Source of the DNA: Sipunculus nudus
Lineage: Eukaryota; Annelida; Sipuncula; Golfingiida; Sipunculidae
NCBI GenBank assembly: GCA_026874595.1
Contig: CM049306.1
Location: 32,690,019-32,754,018 of the forward strand
Reading direction: 5' to 3'
DNA length: 64,000 nt
A program made the translations under genes and the position numbers. How positions within the stretch are numbered: the first letter of the stretch is position 1; each line of letters starts with the position of its first letter. The notes below the pieces were generated by a model. It was not told where the DNA came from and did not search any database. It saw nothing but the letters and a program-made list of their open reading frames with translations. Positions 23,483 to 35,581 of this stretch are shown here, one piece after another.

Positions 23483-24925
23483 CTCGTTCTAGGAGAACCT
23501 GCGGGTTGACTCTTTAAGCTCTAACTAACAGTAATGATGCAATGACAATTTCCGAGTCAGCCTTGGTCTTGGAGGTTTATGTGTTGAATCCGCTAGCTCT
23601 GACCTTTAGAAATTATGTAGTCTGTCTCTAAGCTAGCCTTATTCTAGTAATATTTCCGTGTTGACTTCATCAGCTCTGACTAACAGAAATTATGTATAAT
23701 CTGTCTCCAGGCCAGCCTTGTTCTAGTGGTTTTTCCGTGTTGACTTCATCAGCTCAGACTAACAGAAATTATGTATAATCTGTCTCCAGGCCAGCCTTGT
23801 TCAAGTGGTTTTTCCGTGTTGACTTCATCAGCTCTGACTAACAGAAATCATGTATAATCTGTCTCCAGACCAGCCTTGTTCTAGTGTTTTTTCCGTGTTG
23901 ACTTCATCAGCTCTGACTAACAGAAATTATGTATAATCTGTCTCCAGGCCAGCCTTGTTCTAGTGGTTTTTCCGTGTTGACTTCATCAGCTCTAGCTAAC
24001 AGTAATCATGTATCTGTCTCCAGGCCAGCCTTGTTCTAGTGGTTTTTCCGTGTTGACTTCATCAGCTTTGACCAACAGAAATTATGTATAATCTGTCTCC
24101 AGGCCAGCCTTGTTCTAGTGGTTTTTCCGTGTTGACTTCATCAGCTCTGACTAACAGAAATTATGTATAATCTGTCTCCAGGCCAGCCTTGTTCTAGTGG
24201 TTTTTCCGTGTTGACTTAATCAGCTCTGACTAACAGAAATTACGTATAATCTGTCTCCAGGCCAGCCTTGTTCTAGTGGTTTTTCCGTGTTGACTTCATC
24301 AGCTCTGACTAACAGAAATTATGTATAATCTGTCTCCAGGCCAGCCTTGTTCTAGTGGTTTTTCCGTGTTGACTTCATCAGCTCTGACTAACAGAAATTA
24401 TGTATAATCTGTCTCCAGGCCAGCCTTGTTCTAGTGGTTTTTCCGTGTTGACTTCATCAGCTCTGACTAACAGAAATTATGTATAATCTGTCTCCAGGCC
24501 AGCCTTGTTCTAGTGGTTTTTCCGTGTTGACTTCTTCAGCTCAGACTAACAGAAATTATGTATAATCTGTCTCCAGGCCAGCCTTGTCCTAGTGGTTTTT
24601 CCGTGTTGACTTCATCAGCTCTGACTAACAGAAATTATGTATAATCTGTCTCCAGGCCAGCCTTGTTCTAGTGGTTTTTCCGTGTTGACTTCATCAGCTC
24701 TGGCTAACAGTAATTATGTATAATCTGTCTCCAGGCCAGCCTTGTTGTAGTGGTTTTTCCGTGTTAACTTCATCAGCTCTGGCTTACAGTAATTATGTAT
24801 AATCTGTCTCCAGGCCAGTCTTGCTCTATTGGTATAACCGTGTTGACTCCTTCAGTTCATAGGTCTCGGAAACTAACTATGTCAGTCTGCATGCCGGCCT
24901 TATTCTAATGTTCATACCTTTAAGA
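23483..24925. repeat. Satellite array: about 18 copies of a 79-bp unit
   Basis: A head-to-tail array with a consensus containing TTTTTCCGTGTTGACTTCAT, CAGCTCTGACTAACAG, AAATTATGTATAATCTG and TCTCCAGGCCAGCCTTGTTC in that order. TTCCGTGTTGAC recurs at about 23655, 23733, 23812, 23891, 23970, 24046, 24125, 24204, 24283 and so on every 79 bp to 24836. One unit (near 24000) lacks 3 bp. The first two and last two units are strongly diverged, central ones almost identical, as expected if unequal exchange homogenises the middle. No open frame is maintained because 79 is not a multiple of 3. Confidence 0.97.
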
Positions 24926-25238
24926 AACCATACATGTGAGCGCAAAAAAATTCTTCACGCGGGTGGGACTTAATCATGGGTTAATTAAAAGAATAATCTA
25001 CTTAAAATTTGCTTTGGAATCAAAGAGTATCCGTGTACAACAATTATATCCTAAGTCTTTGTTATGGAAATCAATTAAATAGAATACATGTACCTTAAAT
25101 GTTACAGACACGTGACATATATATGTATCAATAAATCTTCTAGAATCACGGGTAAGTAGAAATCGAACGAAGCTGTGGGGGAATGAAATATTAGAATTAT
25201 ATATGTACCGAGACAAGCATATGGACCATGCCAGAAAA

Positions 25239-25275
<37 letters not shown>

Positions 25276-26942
25276 GTTATCATTATTATTTTAAATCAAA
25301 ATGCTTAATTATTTACCCTCATTCCCTCTTTTCCTTCCGTTAACCATTTCTTTTACAACAAAATCGACCGAAATACTAATACTTTCTATCCAGAAAAAGC
25401 GAAGCATTATCTAATGAAAATTAAAAGGATTTCAATTATAAGCTGTTATTTGATCTGATCCACCAAAAAATAACGTATTTTTTATTGCAAACGCGTTACC
25501 TTAATTTAGAAACTTTTAAATTTTGTTTTTTTAATGTGAATTATGAACACCCTCAACACAAAATGTCACAATAAGATGGATACCATTCAATGGCGCTAAG
25601 GTTTCAAAGGTTTGCCTGCAGCGAAGGTAAATCGAAACCTTGAATATGTTCGTGAAAAAAAATAACGAAAAGGAATTAGGAAAATGGAATTTGTTGAAAT
25701 AAAAAGGGATATACGGAAAATCAGGCTGCAATAACATGTCTCCACGTGTGAGATAACATTGAGCCCGGCCGGCTATACTCCAGATGTGGAACACATTCCG
25801 CAATACACAAAAAGAGTATGTGAAAGTACAGAAATATATCACATACCGCGAGGTTATCACTAAACTTTTCAAATTATTTTACTTCAGGTATTAAAAAGCT
25901 CCAGTAAACCTTCATTTAATTAATTTTCATTAAAAATTGAAGTTATATTGTCTTGGCAATAAATATAACCTGATAATGCGAGAAATTATAGGTAAAGGTT
26001 AAAGTTTGTGACCTTTTGACCTCTGGTGACCTTTTTGCAGAATAAATTTGCATATCATTTGCATGGACTTGTAGATCTTGACAAGGCAAACATTTTAAGT
26101 GGTCATTTGAAATATTTTGGTGAAGAGTTGCAAAGTTAGGGCTGTTTGAATTTTCCGTACCCCTTATTATCTGCCTCCAACTGGAAAAGTAGGCGTGGTT
26201 AAAAAGTCCATGGGGGTATCTTCAATTCCAGTTTTTTTGCTGGCAACATCAATTTTCTGACTTATTAGACCTAGGGCTACATGAAGATACCCATTAAAGT
26301 AAATCACAAGGGGGTGCACTATGACCCCCACTAGCCCATGGCCTAGTTACATCGATATCGTGGTAAACAGCCAGTAATCTTAATACTACGCTACAAGTGC
26401 TACAAGTGATGAAATCAGACGAAGGATACATGTGTACTCATAAACGAAAGAAATCTCTCTCTTTGGTAACAAGACATTTCCTGTGTCGCGCACAAATTGG
26501 CTATCGTCCATTAGTAACCCGTGCGTTGAGTATTCATGCGGTCAGAAATTCAACAAACCTGATTTATTCCTTTAATACTATTCTGAGTTACAATGCAAGT
26601 TTCTTTCATATAGTAGGTGTTTTGAATAAACAAATATATCTGACGAATGTCCTGGTTTATTTTAAGTGGCAGTAGACCTGTAGACCGTGAGGCGTTGTTT
26701 AAAGTAACAGGATTATTTGCATCTCATTGAGCTCTACATCGCTGTTATGATCATTACATCTCGATTGCACTGAAATAGCGCTTTTGTATCCTGTATGTAT
26801 CGTGTATTCAGACACGATACTGAATTGATCTACATGTGTGTTAACACTGTATAGAATGTGCAATGGCTGGCTGGGGGGGGGGGGACTCTCAGGCTAGGGA
26901 GGGAAAACTTTAGTATATAAATCTTTGAATACTGAAATATCA
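24926..26942. other. Intergenic, with an (ATT)n tract
   Basis: Contains (ATT)n at about 25240-25290 and a G10-11 run near 26873. At 26000-26050 GTGACCTTTTGACC and GGTGACC resemble nuclear-receptor half-sites (AGGTCA), which may be chance. No coding signal. Confidence 0.45.
25240..25290. repeat. (ATT)n microsatellite
   Basis: About 12 perfect ATT units then imperfect ones. Confidence 0.95.
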
Positions 26943-27121
26943 CCTTTTTTTTATTATAAACATAAGTTACATATAGCAAAGTACATTATACATCGTGACA
27001 GTGTAATGACAGTGACAATACATACATATATACAAATACAAATGACAAGATACATTACAAAATTAAAAATGTTCTTGTGATTTGAAATGTGGGGTAAATA
27101 TTTTGTTTTCTTTATACTGTA

Positions 27122-28561
27122 TTATTCGTTGCCTTTGTGTTTGGTTTGAAAGTTTTCCACTTTTGAATATGTCACCATTTTACCTTTCGTCCTTGCAATA
27201 TGTTCTTCAATTTTATAAATGTGTGTGACATATGTTTTATACACAAAGAATACTGGTAATATCCCTCTACATTTACATGTATATATATAATGTTTTAGTA
27301 ACAGTAATAGAGTATCCAGTGAGCTGTCGCCTGAGGTGTTGAGTATTAATATTGTTTCTGTTAATGTATTACTTAAGTTTAAAAGTTGTTCCAAGTCTTT
27401 TAACCAGCTCTTAAATGTTACTAATAAATTATGGGTTACCTCACAGAGATAAAATATATGTAAGTAAGTTTCTTTTTCCTTTTTACAAAAAGAACAAAGT
27501 TCACTTTGGCTTATTTTCAGTTTGTAAAGAAGTGGATTAAGTGGTAAAATCCTATGTAATAATTTAAATTGAAAGATTCTTAGTTTCTCTGAAATAGTAA
27601 TCATGACAATATTCTTGAATGCCTTAAAGATATTTTCTTCATTTTGTAAACTTAACTCACCAATCCATTTCTTTGTTTGCTTTTCTGGTTTCACGTAGAT
27701 AGATTCAATTACATTTAAGTATACATACCGTGCCGTGTTTTTCTTATTTATTATTTTGTCAACTGTATATTCTTGTGCTTCTAGACTTGGGTTATTTTTT
27801 ATCTCTTTTTTCCAACAAGTTGGAATTGCGTTCACTAAACCTGCATATTTTATAAAGTTTGTACTAACTTTGTATTTGTTAATGAATTCTTTATATGTCA
27901 AAAATGCTAGATAATTACCCGGTTTTTTTGTTATGTCAGAAAGAGTGTTGATACCAGCAGTATGTAATTTCTTATAAAAAATTACTTTATCTTTAACCTT
28001 TATATGAGAGTTATACCATAATGTTTGTGATTGAATTTCGTCTGATTTAACTGTCTTGTAAAAATTATATTTGCACCAATGGTGAAGCACATCTTTCCAG
28101 AATGGATCACATGAGTCACTAAAGCTATGTATGTCATGTTCTTTCAAATTACATTTAAAAATAATTGAACCAAGGTTTTTAAATTGTACGTTAATAATCT
28201 GTCTCCATCCATCTTCTAAAGGGCCACTGAGGAACCGTTTAACCCATGAAATTTTTAAAGATTGTATGTTAGATGGAAGATGAATCATATTGAGCCCTCC
28301 TTTATTTCTTGGTGCAATGATTGTAGATCTTTTAACTTTATCTGGCCGGTTGTTCCAGATAAATTTAAATATTAATTTTTCAATCTCTTTAATATAATTG
28401 ATTGGAGGACTTGGTAGGACTAAGAATAAATAGGTTAATTGAGAGATTATAAGTGTTTTTACAATAGTTATTCTACCTGAAAGAGACATCATTCTGTTAT
28501 TCCAAGTATTAATTATAACTTTAATCTTACTGAGGATTTCTTTATAGTTGATCTCTATCAT
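27122..28561 (-). pseudogene. L1 ORF2 C-terminal region (479 codons, open)
   Basis: Continues the RT after a frameshift in the T-run at 28560-28567. It opens with INYKEILSKIKVIINTWNNR and MMSLSGRITIVKTLIISQLT (the RT thumb region of L1-type proteins, cf. the LSLxGRIxVIKxxxLP block) and NRPDKVKRSTI/KGGLNMIHLP. Near the end CSFCKKEKETYLHIFYLC fits C-X2-C-X8-H-X4-C, the conserved C-terminal zinc-knuckle-like motif. It is open for 1.4 kb, so this copy is not very old, but it cannot be expressed as part of a full ORF2. Confidence 0.85.
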
Positions 28562-29501
28562 TTTTTTTCCATTCTTGGTGAATATAGATTCCTAAGATTT
28601 TTACAGGATTGGTACACCAATGTAAACCTAGATTTTTTATGGTCTCTTGGTTTTGTGTATTAGCAGTTATTGACATTATTATTGTTTTTTCTATATTTAC
28701 TTTGAGTCCTGATATTTGTTCAAAATCAGAGAATACTTTTAAGGTTTCTTGTACTGACAGAGGCCCCCCTGTTAAGGTTAGAACTGTATCATCGGCATAT
28801 TGTATGATTTTATGTTCCTTCGGATTTATTGTTACTCCTCTTATGTTACGGTTGTTCCTTATTTCCGTTGCTAATGTTTCTGCTGCCAAAATAAAGAGGT
28901 AAGGGGAAAGGGGGCAACCCTGCCTTACACCTCTGGTAACTGGAAAGAATTCTGTTGCCCAGCCTCTGTTTAATACACAACTGTGAATGTTGCTGTACAA
29001 TGAATTAATCCACTTCCTAAATTTAGTTCCAAAGTTGAGTATTTGAAGAGTTTTGAATATAAGGCCATTCTAATTGGTCAAAAGCTTTTTCAAAATCTAC
29101 TGATAGTAAATAACCGCCTTTATTAAATTCTTTTAAATAAGAGATTATGCCTGTAATTTTAATAATATTTTCTCCAATATACCTATTTTTCATGAATCCA
29201 GTTTGATCAGAGTGTATTAAGGATGATAAAACTAATTTAAGTTTGTTAGCTAATGTTTTTGCTACTATTTTATAGTCTGTATTAAGAAGAGAGAGAGAGG
29301 GCGCCAGTTTTTCAAATAAAGTTGGTCTTTTCCTTTCTTGGGAATGAGGCATATAACTCCTTGACGCATAGTTATTGGAAGACAATCTGTTTCAAAGGAA
29401 TAATTAATAGCATTTATAAGGTGTTCTTTTACATACCCCCAGAATGTTTTGTAGAACTCAACTGGGAATCCATCGGGACCTGGCAATTTATTGAGAGACA
29501 T
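28542..29501 (-). pseudogene. L1 ORF2 reverse transcriptase domain (frameshifted)
   Basis: Reads SLNKLPGPDGFPVEFYK, KNWRPLSL, then after a frame change in an AG-repeat (about 29285-29298) NTDYKIVAKTLANKLK and SVDFEKAFDQLEW (motif A), then after a break near 29000-29045 VTRGVRQGCPLSPYLF (motif B) and IIQYADDTVLTL (motif C, YADD at 28788-28799), LKVNIEKT and VKILGIYI. All catalytic aspartates are present, so the loss of function comes from frameshifts and not active-site substitutions. The slippage sites are an AG dinucleotide run and, at 28560-28567, a homopolymer. Confidence 0.85.
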
Positions 29502-30018
29502 TGAATCAATTGTAGATTTAAAATCGTCCTCTTTAAATTCTTCTTCACATAATTCCTTTTTATCTTCATTCAGAGTTTTAAGATATTCTGGTGAAAGAAA
29601 ATTTCTATTTGAGCTATTGAGCTTTTCTCTAGCTGTATATAGTTTTTTATAAAATTGTATTTCTTCTTTTAAAATATCTTTGTGTTCTGCTATAAGTTCA
29701 CCATGTTGATCTTTAAGTTTTAGTATGGATTTTTTATTGTAATTTCTTTTTTTCCAAATTGAGAAAGTATTTAGATGGTTTGTCTCTCTCTGAGTACCAT
29801 TTGGTTCTACATCTCACTATTGCCCCTCTGTTTTTTTCTTCTATTAATTGTCTATGTTTGTTCACTGCTTCCTCCCAATTTTCTCGGTCTTTAGTATCAT
29901 CTGTTGTATTGAATAAATTGAAAGTTGTGAATTATCTTTTCTAAATGTTTCATTTTTTTGTGATTTTAATTTTTTTTGTATACTTCATAATCTATAGTTT
30001 CACCTCTTATTTGACATT

Positions 30019-30833
30019 TTAAGGTGTCCCACAGTAGTGTTGGATATGTCTCTTTTTATTAAGAACTGTTGTTTTTATACATTCTTTTACTGTTGATTTA
30101 TAAGTATCATCGTTTAACAGTGAGCAGTTTAGTTTCCAAAAGCCTGGTCCATGCTTGTGTTCTGATTTTATAATACTTATAGTGATTAGTGAATGGTCAC
30201 TTTTATATCCAGCTTTGATTCCAGACTGATTAATGCTGTTGATTAAGCTATCGTTAACTAGAAAGTAATCTAGTCTACAAAACACTGGATCAGGTCGGTA
30301 TCTGTGCCATGTATATTCCAAACTATTAGGATGTTGAAGTCTCCAGATATCAGATAATTGTTCGAGTTCTATCCAATGATTTATAACTTGTCTAGATTTA
30401 GAATGGTTATTAGAATTTCCTCCTTCTTTATCTAATGCTGGATTTAATGTTAAATTGAAGTCTCCTCCTATTATTATATTACCTGTACCATGATGATTTA
30501 CAGTGTTAATTAAATCCTCAAAAAAATTAGGCGCATAAATGTTTACTAAGGTTAGGTCATGTTCACCCATTGTTGTATTAATAATCAAATATCGTCCAAG
30601 ACTATCATTAATTACCTCTTTAACCTGAATGTCTGACCTGGTGCCGTGACTGAAATATATATGGTTACCCCATTCTGTTCCCATCTATTTTTACAATCTT
30701 TTGTGCTGTGAGTTTCTTGTAACAATATGATAGAACTTTCTTTCCTATTCAACCAATGAAAAACTTCTCTTCTTTTTGGGTAACTTGCTAGACCTCTAGC
30801 ATTAAGTGATATTATCTGACAAATATTGGTCAT
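30019..30833 (-). pseudogene. L1 ORF2 endonuclease domain (frameshifted)
   Basis: Begins MTNICQIISLNARGLASYPK; N-terminal SLNARGL and LLQETHS (catalytic Glu) are in one frame, and after a frameshift near 30640-30680 the second frame reads LVNIYAPN, IIIGGDFNLTLNP and SDHSLITISI. These are the conserved blocks of the LINE APE-like endonuclease that nicks the target DNA to prime reverse transcription. The start is chosen at the Met just before the first conserved block. Downstream (30018-29502) the linker to the RT has stops in all frames. Confidence 0.8.
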
Positions 30834-30835
30834 AA

Positions 30836-31973
30836 AAGATTATATTGATTAATTTTTCTGTACTGTCAGAAGTGCCAGTATAAATGAATACCCTTGCATT
30901 TGTTAATGTACCTACAATATATACAACACAAACAGTAAATATGTAAAAATACATCGAATACACTCAATAATGTAAACAATGACATAAAAATAAAAAAATA
31001 AGCTTACAGGTTATGACAAGTAATAAGTTCTGCTACAGGTCTAACAGAAAGAGTACCTGTCTAGTGCTGAGTGCTGACTACTAATCAGTAGAGCTCTGTA
31101 CATTATAAGTGAAAACTTTATATTAAATAGTGAAAGTGAACAGTAATTCATCTATATAGCATCTTAAGAAGATTTTCCTCCCAAGGATGTCTAATACAAT
31201 AGCACATGTGATACCACAAAAAGTGTCTTCAACTTTAACCCAATCATTACACTAATGATGTATAATTGACCAAATCTTATCTTTTGTATTACTACTCTTT
31301 AATAAGTTAATTCTGACATTGTGACTGGTATCACGTAATAATATAATTTAAATAAATAATGAAATTGGTTGTAATCAAAATAGTAGTAATATTAATTAAG
31401 CCTAATCCGACTAATAAATTTATGTTCATGATATTATAGAGTATATAAGTAATAGAGGTAAATACAAAATTTTCCCCAAACCTTAATACCGCCTTTCAAC
31501 TAGGTCATCAACGAGCATAAAATATCCATGTTTGACTGGTCTATTTTCCATTCCAGAAAGTGTTTAGGTCTGTATGTATTAAAATTTGTACGAAGTTCTC
31601 ATAGATATCAATACAGTTACTACAGACAATAGCATAGTTATGGTACAACTGAATCTGGAGAACCTGTTTTCCTTTTGGAGGGAGGTGTGTGTACTAATAT
31701 ATAGTTAGTAAGAGTTGCAGAAAAAATTTCCTATTATTTTTTTTTACTCATCAATGCAGTAGTAACAAAAATGACAATAATAATAAACATTGCTGTGGGT
31801 GATTAGATATATGTCAAAACTGTTATTACTCCTTTCCACACTAATACCTGTATTAACTACAGTAAAACAGACAATCTTATAAGCATCTAAACATGGCTGG
31901 ACTATGCCTTCAGAATGCTTAGAGTGATGCTCAACCAAATGTCAATTAACATTAAATTGATGATCGATAACAA
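30836..31973. other. Non-coding stretch upstream of L1 ORF2
   Basis: AT-rich, A-rich near 30980-31000. It could include the inter-ORF region or 5' part of the LINE, but no ORF1 sequence adjoins ORF2 here. Nothing recognisable. Confidence 0.4.
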
Positions 31974-32150
31974 TCTATATATTAATAGCGTAAGGCGATT
32001 TTTGTGATTTTCCGTATCTCCTCTGATACCGCCGTACGGATTGCCGTGATTTTCGACATACATATGCTCTGGGTTTGTCCGAAGAGATTCCGCCCACTTT
32101 TATTTGCAATATTTGCGTATTACGTGCATAATTAATAATATTTATATTTG
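31974..32150 (+). mobile_element. Helitron 5' end, truncated copy
   Basis: Starts TCTATATATTAATAGCGTAA just after an A and is collinear for about 125 bp with the complete Helitron at 33778 (shared CATATGCTCTGGGTTTGTCC-like block). After about 32100 similarity stops and I find no CTAG-type 3' end nearby. Either truncated, or the 5' end of a longer element with unrelated interior. Confidence 0.55.
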
Positions 32151-33777
32151 CTCCCCCGCGGGCGCCTCTTTTCTTTGTGTCTTCGGGCCTGGTAACACAA
32201 TGGCCACAGAGTGTTTGATGGCGGGACAGAGTTTTTCTCCGGGGGCCCTATCTGGGCTTTTCTTAAATTTGCGGTGACCGGCCCGAAATAATCCCCATTG
32301 GTGATCCCTTCTCAAAAGGCAACCCTCCGCGCAGCGAAAAGGTCTACTGTGCACAGGGAGATCTCGCGTGAGGAAAATGCTCAAAAGGGGGATCTTTCAA
32401 AGAATGAAAATTTTCCGAGCGGTAGTGAATGCAGGGTAGTGTGTAAAACCCGAACCCCACGGTCCACGGACCCCATAAACCTATTTCCTCATTTTCCCTA
32501 ATCCCTAAATGTTGCACATTTGTAAATGACCGATTCACTCAAAGATTTATAATTACAAAAATATTTCGATGAAGACTGACCTCATTTACTTGAATTTGCC
32601 GACTGTTCAATTTTGACGGACCCCAGTGACCACCGCTCATATTTTATTTATGACTAAAAGAGGACAAAAATAGCACTCATGTCACACACACTAATTATAA
32701 TATTTGTTATTTTAAATGAAAATATAAAAGTGCGGACACAGTGGGGGAGATTTAATAAGTGCACTAACAGTTGAGCGGACCTGAAACTGATATATCAGAG
32801 CACTCCCACATAACAACAGGTTTCGTGCTCCGTTCAAAACAACTATGCAATTTAAAGTTGGCAATAATATAAATACCGAAAGGAATTGTTGATTACTTGC
32901 ATTTCAAGCAACTACAGGTTCCAAAATAATGATTTTGTAATTGTTTTTAATTATTATACTTTTTAAAACGCTACACAAATAAAATAAATAGCAAATATAA
33001 AATTATGAATAAAAACTGAGACAGAAATGTAAAAATACAGATACAAACACAATAATAAACACAAGGGTGTCATGGCTAAACGTGATGTGAAATACATGTT
33101 TGTACTAAAGAAATGGTAAAACAACGAGAAAACGCGGTCCGTGTAATCCGTGAGGTCCGAGCCCCAGGGTCCGTATGTGTTTTTTTATCAAAGTTTGTTG
33201 CAAAACAGACTATTTTTTATGTTTTAACCAAACATAATATAAAATATGTCTTTAGATACGATTATGCTAAAATATCTGGACGAATTACCATGAGAGTTTA
33301 AGAATTACAAATTTTTCTTGGGGTCCGGGTTCCGGAGTGGGATCCGGGTTTAACACACTGCCTGAACGCAGTGACTGTCTCACTGGAAAACATTGGCTCA
33401 GCTTTCAAACAGAAAGGAGTGCGTGATATTTAAAAATATATAAAGCCAATAAATGTACCACATAATATAATGCTACCACGAACTTTTGCGCAGCGGGATT
33501 GCCCGACCATGTTAGTGCTCAGTTTTTGTGCGTTATAACCGGAATGCAATTATCGAGATTACGTCTCAGCACTATACTGCACTACCATGCAAGATAACAG
33601 GTTCCTTTATTGGCGGATTCATGGGCTCGAAGGGCAACTTTAAATGGCGATGTTCAGCGTAATATATATTTTCATATAAAAATGATTTTATTTAACATAT
33701 CAACTTCTTCGAAAATTCTCCGGCCAACCTCTCGGCTTCAATTAGAGTTTTATGCATATCACCATGCATATAATGGA
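32151..33777. other. Non-coding stretch with an inverted repeat
   Basis: GC-rich at 32150-32480. AAAACCCGAACCCCACGG at about 32450 is inverted at 33317-33352 (CCGGGTTCCGG and GATCCGGGTTTAACAC), about 870 bp apart; a further GGTCCGAGCCCCAGGGTCC lies at 33150. This may be an unrecognised foldback element. No coding signal. Confidence 0.4.
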
Positions 33778-34088
33778 TCTATATATTAATAGCGTAACGC
33801 GATTTGTGTGAATTTACGGGTCTCCTCTGACACTACGGTTTGCCGTGATTTTTGACATACACATGCTCCGGGTTTGTCCGAAGACATTCCACCATTCGGA
33901 CAAGAACGTGTTCGTCCAGGTCATTCAGACTCCGACACAAGGTTAACGCAAAGACAGAACACTTATACCAAATGTCGGATTCAAAGAGACAGTAACATTG
34001 TACAACCAAGACATGCAACTATGACAGACTATTTGACATCAGAACTAAATGCCCGCCCAAAACCGTGCGTAGCACGGGTAATTTCTAG
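33778..34088 (+). mobile_element. Complete non-autonomous Helitron, 311 bp
   Basis: The 5' end is TCTATATATTAATAGCG, inserted after A; the 3' end is a hairpin CCGTGC-GTA-GCACGG (34063-34077), then 7 nt and CTAG (34085-34088) followed by T. TC at the 5' end, CTAG at the 3' end preceded by a short GC hairpin, and insertion between A and T without target duplication are the defining Helitron features. No Rep/helicase coding. The plus-strand open frame at 33874-34149 crosses the element end and is not a gene. Confidence 0.85.
34063..34088 (+). other. Helitron 3' terminator hairpin and CTAG
   Basis: Six-bp perfect stem with 3-nt loop, then GTAATTT-type spacer and CTAG; it is thought to mark the end of the transferred strand in rolling-circle transposition. 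Confidence 0.8.
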
Positions 34089-34639
34089 TTTACTTATAAT
34101 AATTGAATGTTTAGATGGGAAGAAAATAAATAAGATTTGGAATTATTAGCAGCAATGATCTATCCACTATTGATAAGTATTTATTTATTAACATATCTTC
34201 ATCCTAACCAAAACATTCTTTTGACAAGTACTTGTTTCACACTAAATCTAAAGAGTGAAAACCACAGTGGCATGCATACATACTTTTAACAATACTTAGG
34301 AAGTGGAACCTATTAAAAAAAGAATCACAGGAGCATTAATAAAACTTCTTTTGCAATGTTTCAGTCCTACTTGTAGTGGTCAAGTTACTAGTCACCTGCA
34401 AGTAAGGAGCCTGGAAAGGGGACCTGTCAATTGCTTGGTATTTTCATAAGCTTCAAAGATATAGCCAGCCAAAACATTGATGGCTACTCATGCAGGAACA
34501 AACACACCGGCTCTATTGTTCTAAAAGATAAAAATGAGGTAGACCATGTGTAGTAAACAAAACTTGGGTTGCATTTCATAGTTCTTTACGAAATAAATAA
34601 AAAAAATATTACATCGTCACTTTTGGTGAAAGCAGAAAG
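34089..34639. other. Intergenic, no recognisable feature
   Basis: No coding signal and no clear repeat before the array. Confidence 0.4.
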
Positions 34640-35581
34640 GAAATTAAAATTAACTTCAAAGAGCATTTGGGTGCTTTTAAACACTCCTTTGGAGTAACTA
34701 GTATATTGGCTGTTACTTCTTGTATAATACAGTAATAGTTAGACCTTAAGTGTTGTCATGAATATCAATAATATCAGTAATGTAAAAGTCATGTGGCATG
34801 TTAACATATAATAAATAGTAATAAAATAAAAACTTTAAGTTCAAAGAACACATCTTTGGAATGTTGACTGTACACAGCTTATGTAACAAACAACTGTTAG
34901 TCCTGGAGCATTGTCATGAATATCATTGATATCTGACATATAATTGGTATGTTAACTGTTAACATATGATAATGGATAGTACAAGATTAAAAATTTGAAA
35001 AATCGATAGACCTGGTGTGTTGTCATGAATATCATTGATAATTGATATCTGTCATATAAATGTCACATTGAATGTTAACATTAGGTAATAGATAAAAGTA
35101 GAATAAATTTAACGTCTAGGAACACACCTGTGGAGATGTTGACCGCTAATGGCTTATGTAATAAAACAGGGGTTAGTCCGGGTGAGTTGTCATGAATATC
35201 AGAAGTATCTGACATATAAATGATATACTGAATGTTAACATATAATAGTGAATGGTTGAAAACAAAAATTCAAGGAGCACACATTTGGAGATGCTGATTG
35301 GTAACAGCTTTGTAATAAACACCTGATAGTCCTGGAGTGTTGTCTTGAACATCTTAATATCTGGCATATAATTGGTATGTTAAATGTTAACATATGATGA
35401 TGCCTAATACAAGATTAAAATTTGACCTAAAAAAGGAACACACCCTGAGTGTTGTCGACTGCTAACAGCTAATATAACAAAACAACGGGTGGTCTTGGAC
35501 AGAGTTGTTGTGAATATCTGACATATGAATGGTATGTTGAATGTTAACATAGGATTGTGAATAATAAAAGAAACTAGAATA
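34640..35581. repeat. Tandem array of about 160-bp units, left part
   Basis: About six imperfect head-to-tail units, each with AAGGAACACACCTTTGGAG, TTGACTGNTAACAGCTTATG, TTGTCATGAATATCATTG, ATCTGACATATAA and GAATGTTAACATATGAT in order; repeats start near 34640, 34836, 35003 (partial), 35115, 35270 and 35428. Divergence between units is high, so the array is old. It resumes at 36660. Confidence 0.85.

Larger units (their letters stand above)
26943..30835 (-). mobile_element. L1-clade LINE, ORF2 and 3' end (decayed)
   Basis: Minus-strand apurinic-type endonuclease, reverse transcriptase and C-terminal zinc-knuckle region, followed by about 175 bp of 3' UTR ending in AATAAAAAAAAGG (an oligo-A of 8 at 26945-26953). 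This order is that of L1/Tx1-type ORF2. The frame is broken in the endonuclease, between the endonuclease and RT, and at least three times in the RT region, so the copy is dead. ORF1 of the same type lies on the same strand at 37977-38952, about 7.1 kb upstream. Confidence 0.85.

Noticed and set aside
23483-24925. CRISPR-like array
   Set aside because: Units are contiguous 79-bp repeats with no unique spacers, in eukaryotic-type DNA with no cas genes.
26000-26050. Nuclear-receptor response element made of GTGACC/TTTTGACC half-sites
   Set aside because: Short degenerate motifs in non-coding DNA with no neighbouring gene; chance is likely.
28609-28902. Plus-strand frames across the LINE (28609-28902, 29322-29504, 29759-29944)
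   Set aside because: Antisense shadows of the minus-strand ORF2.
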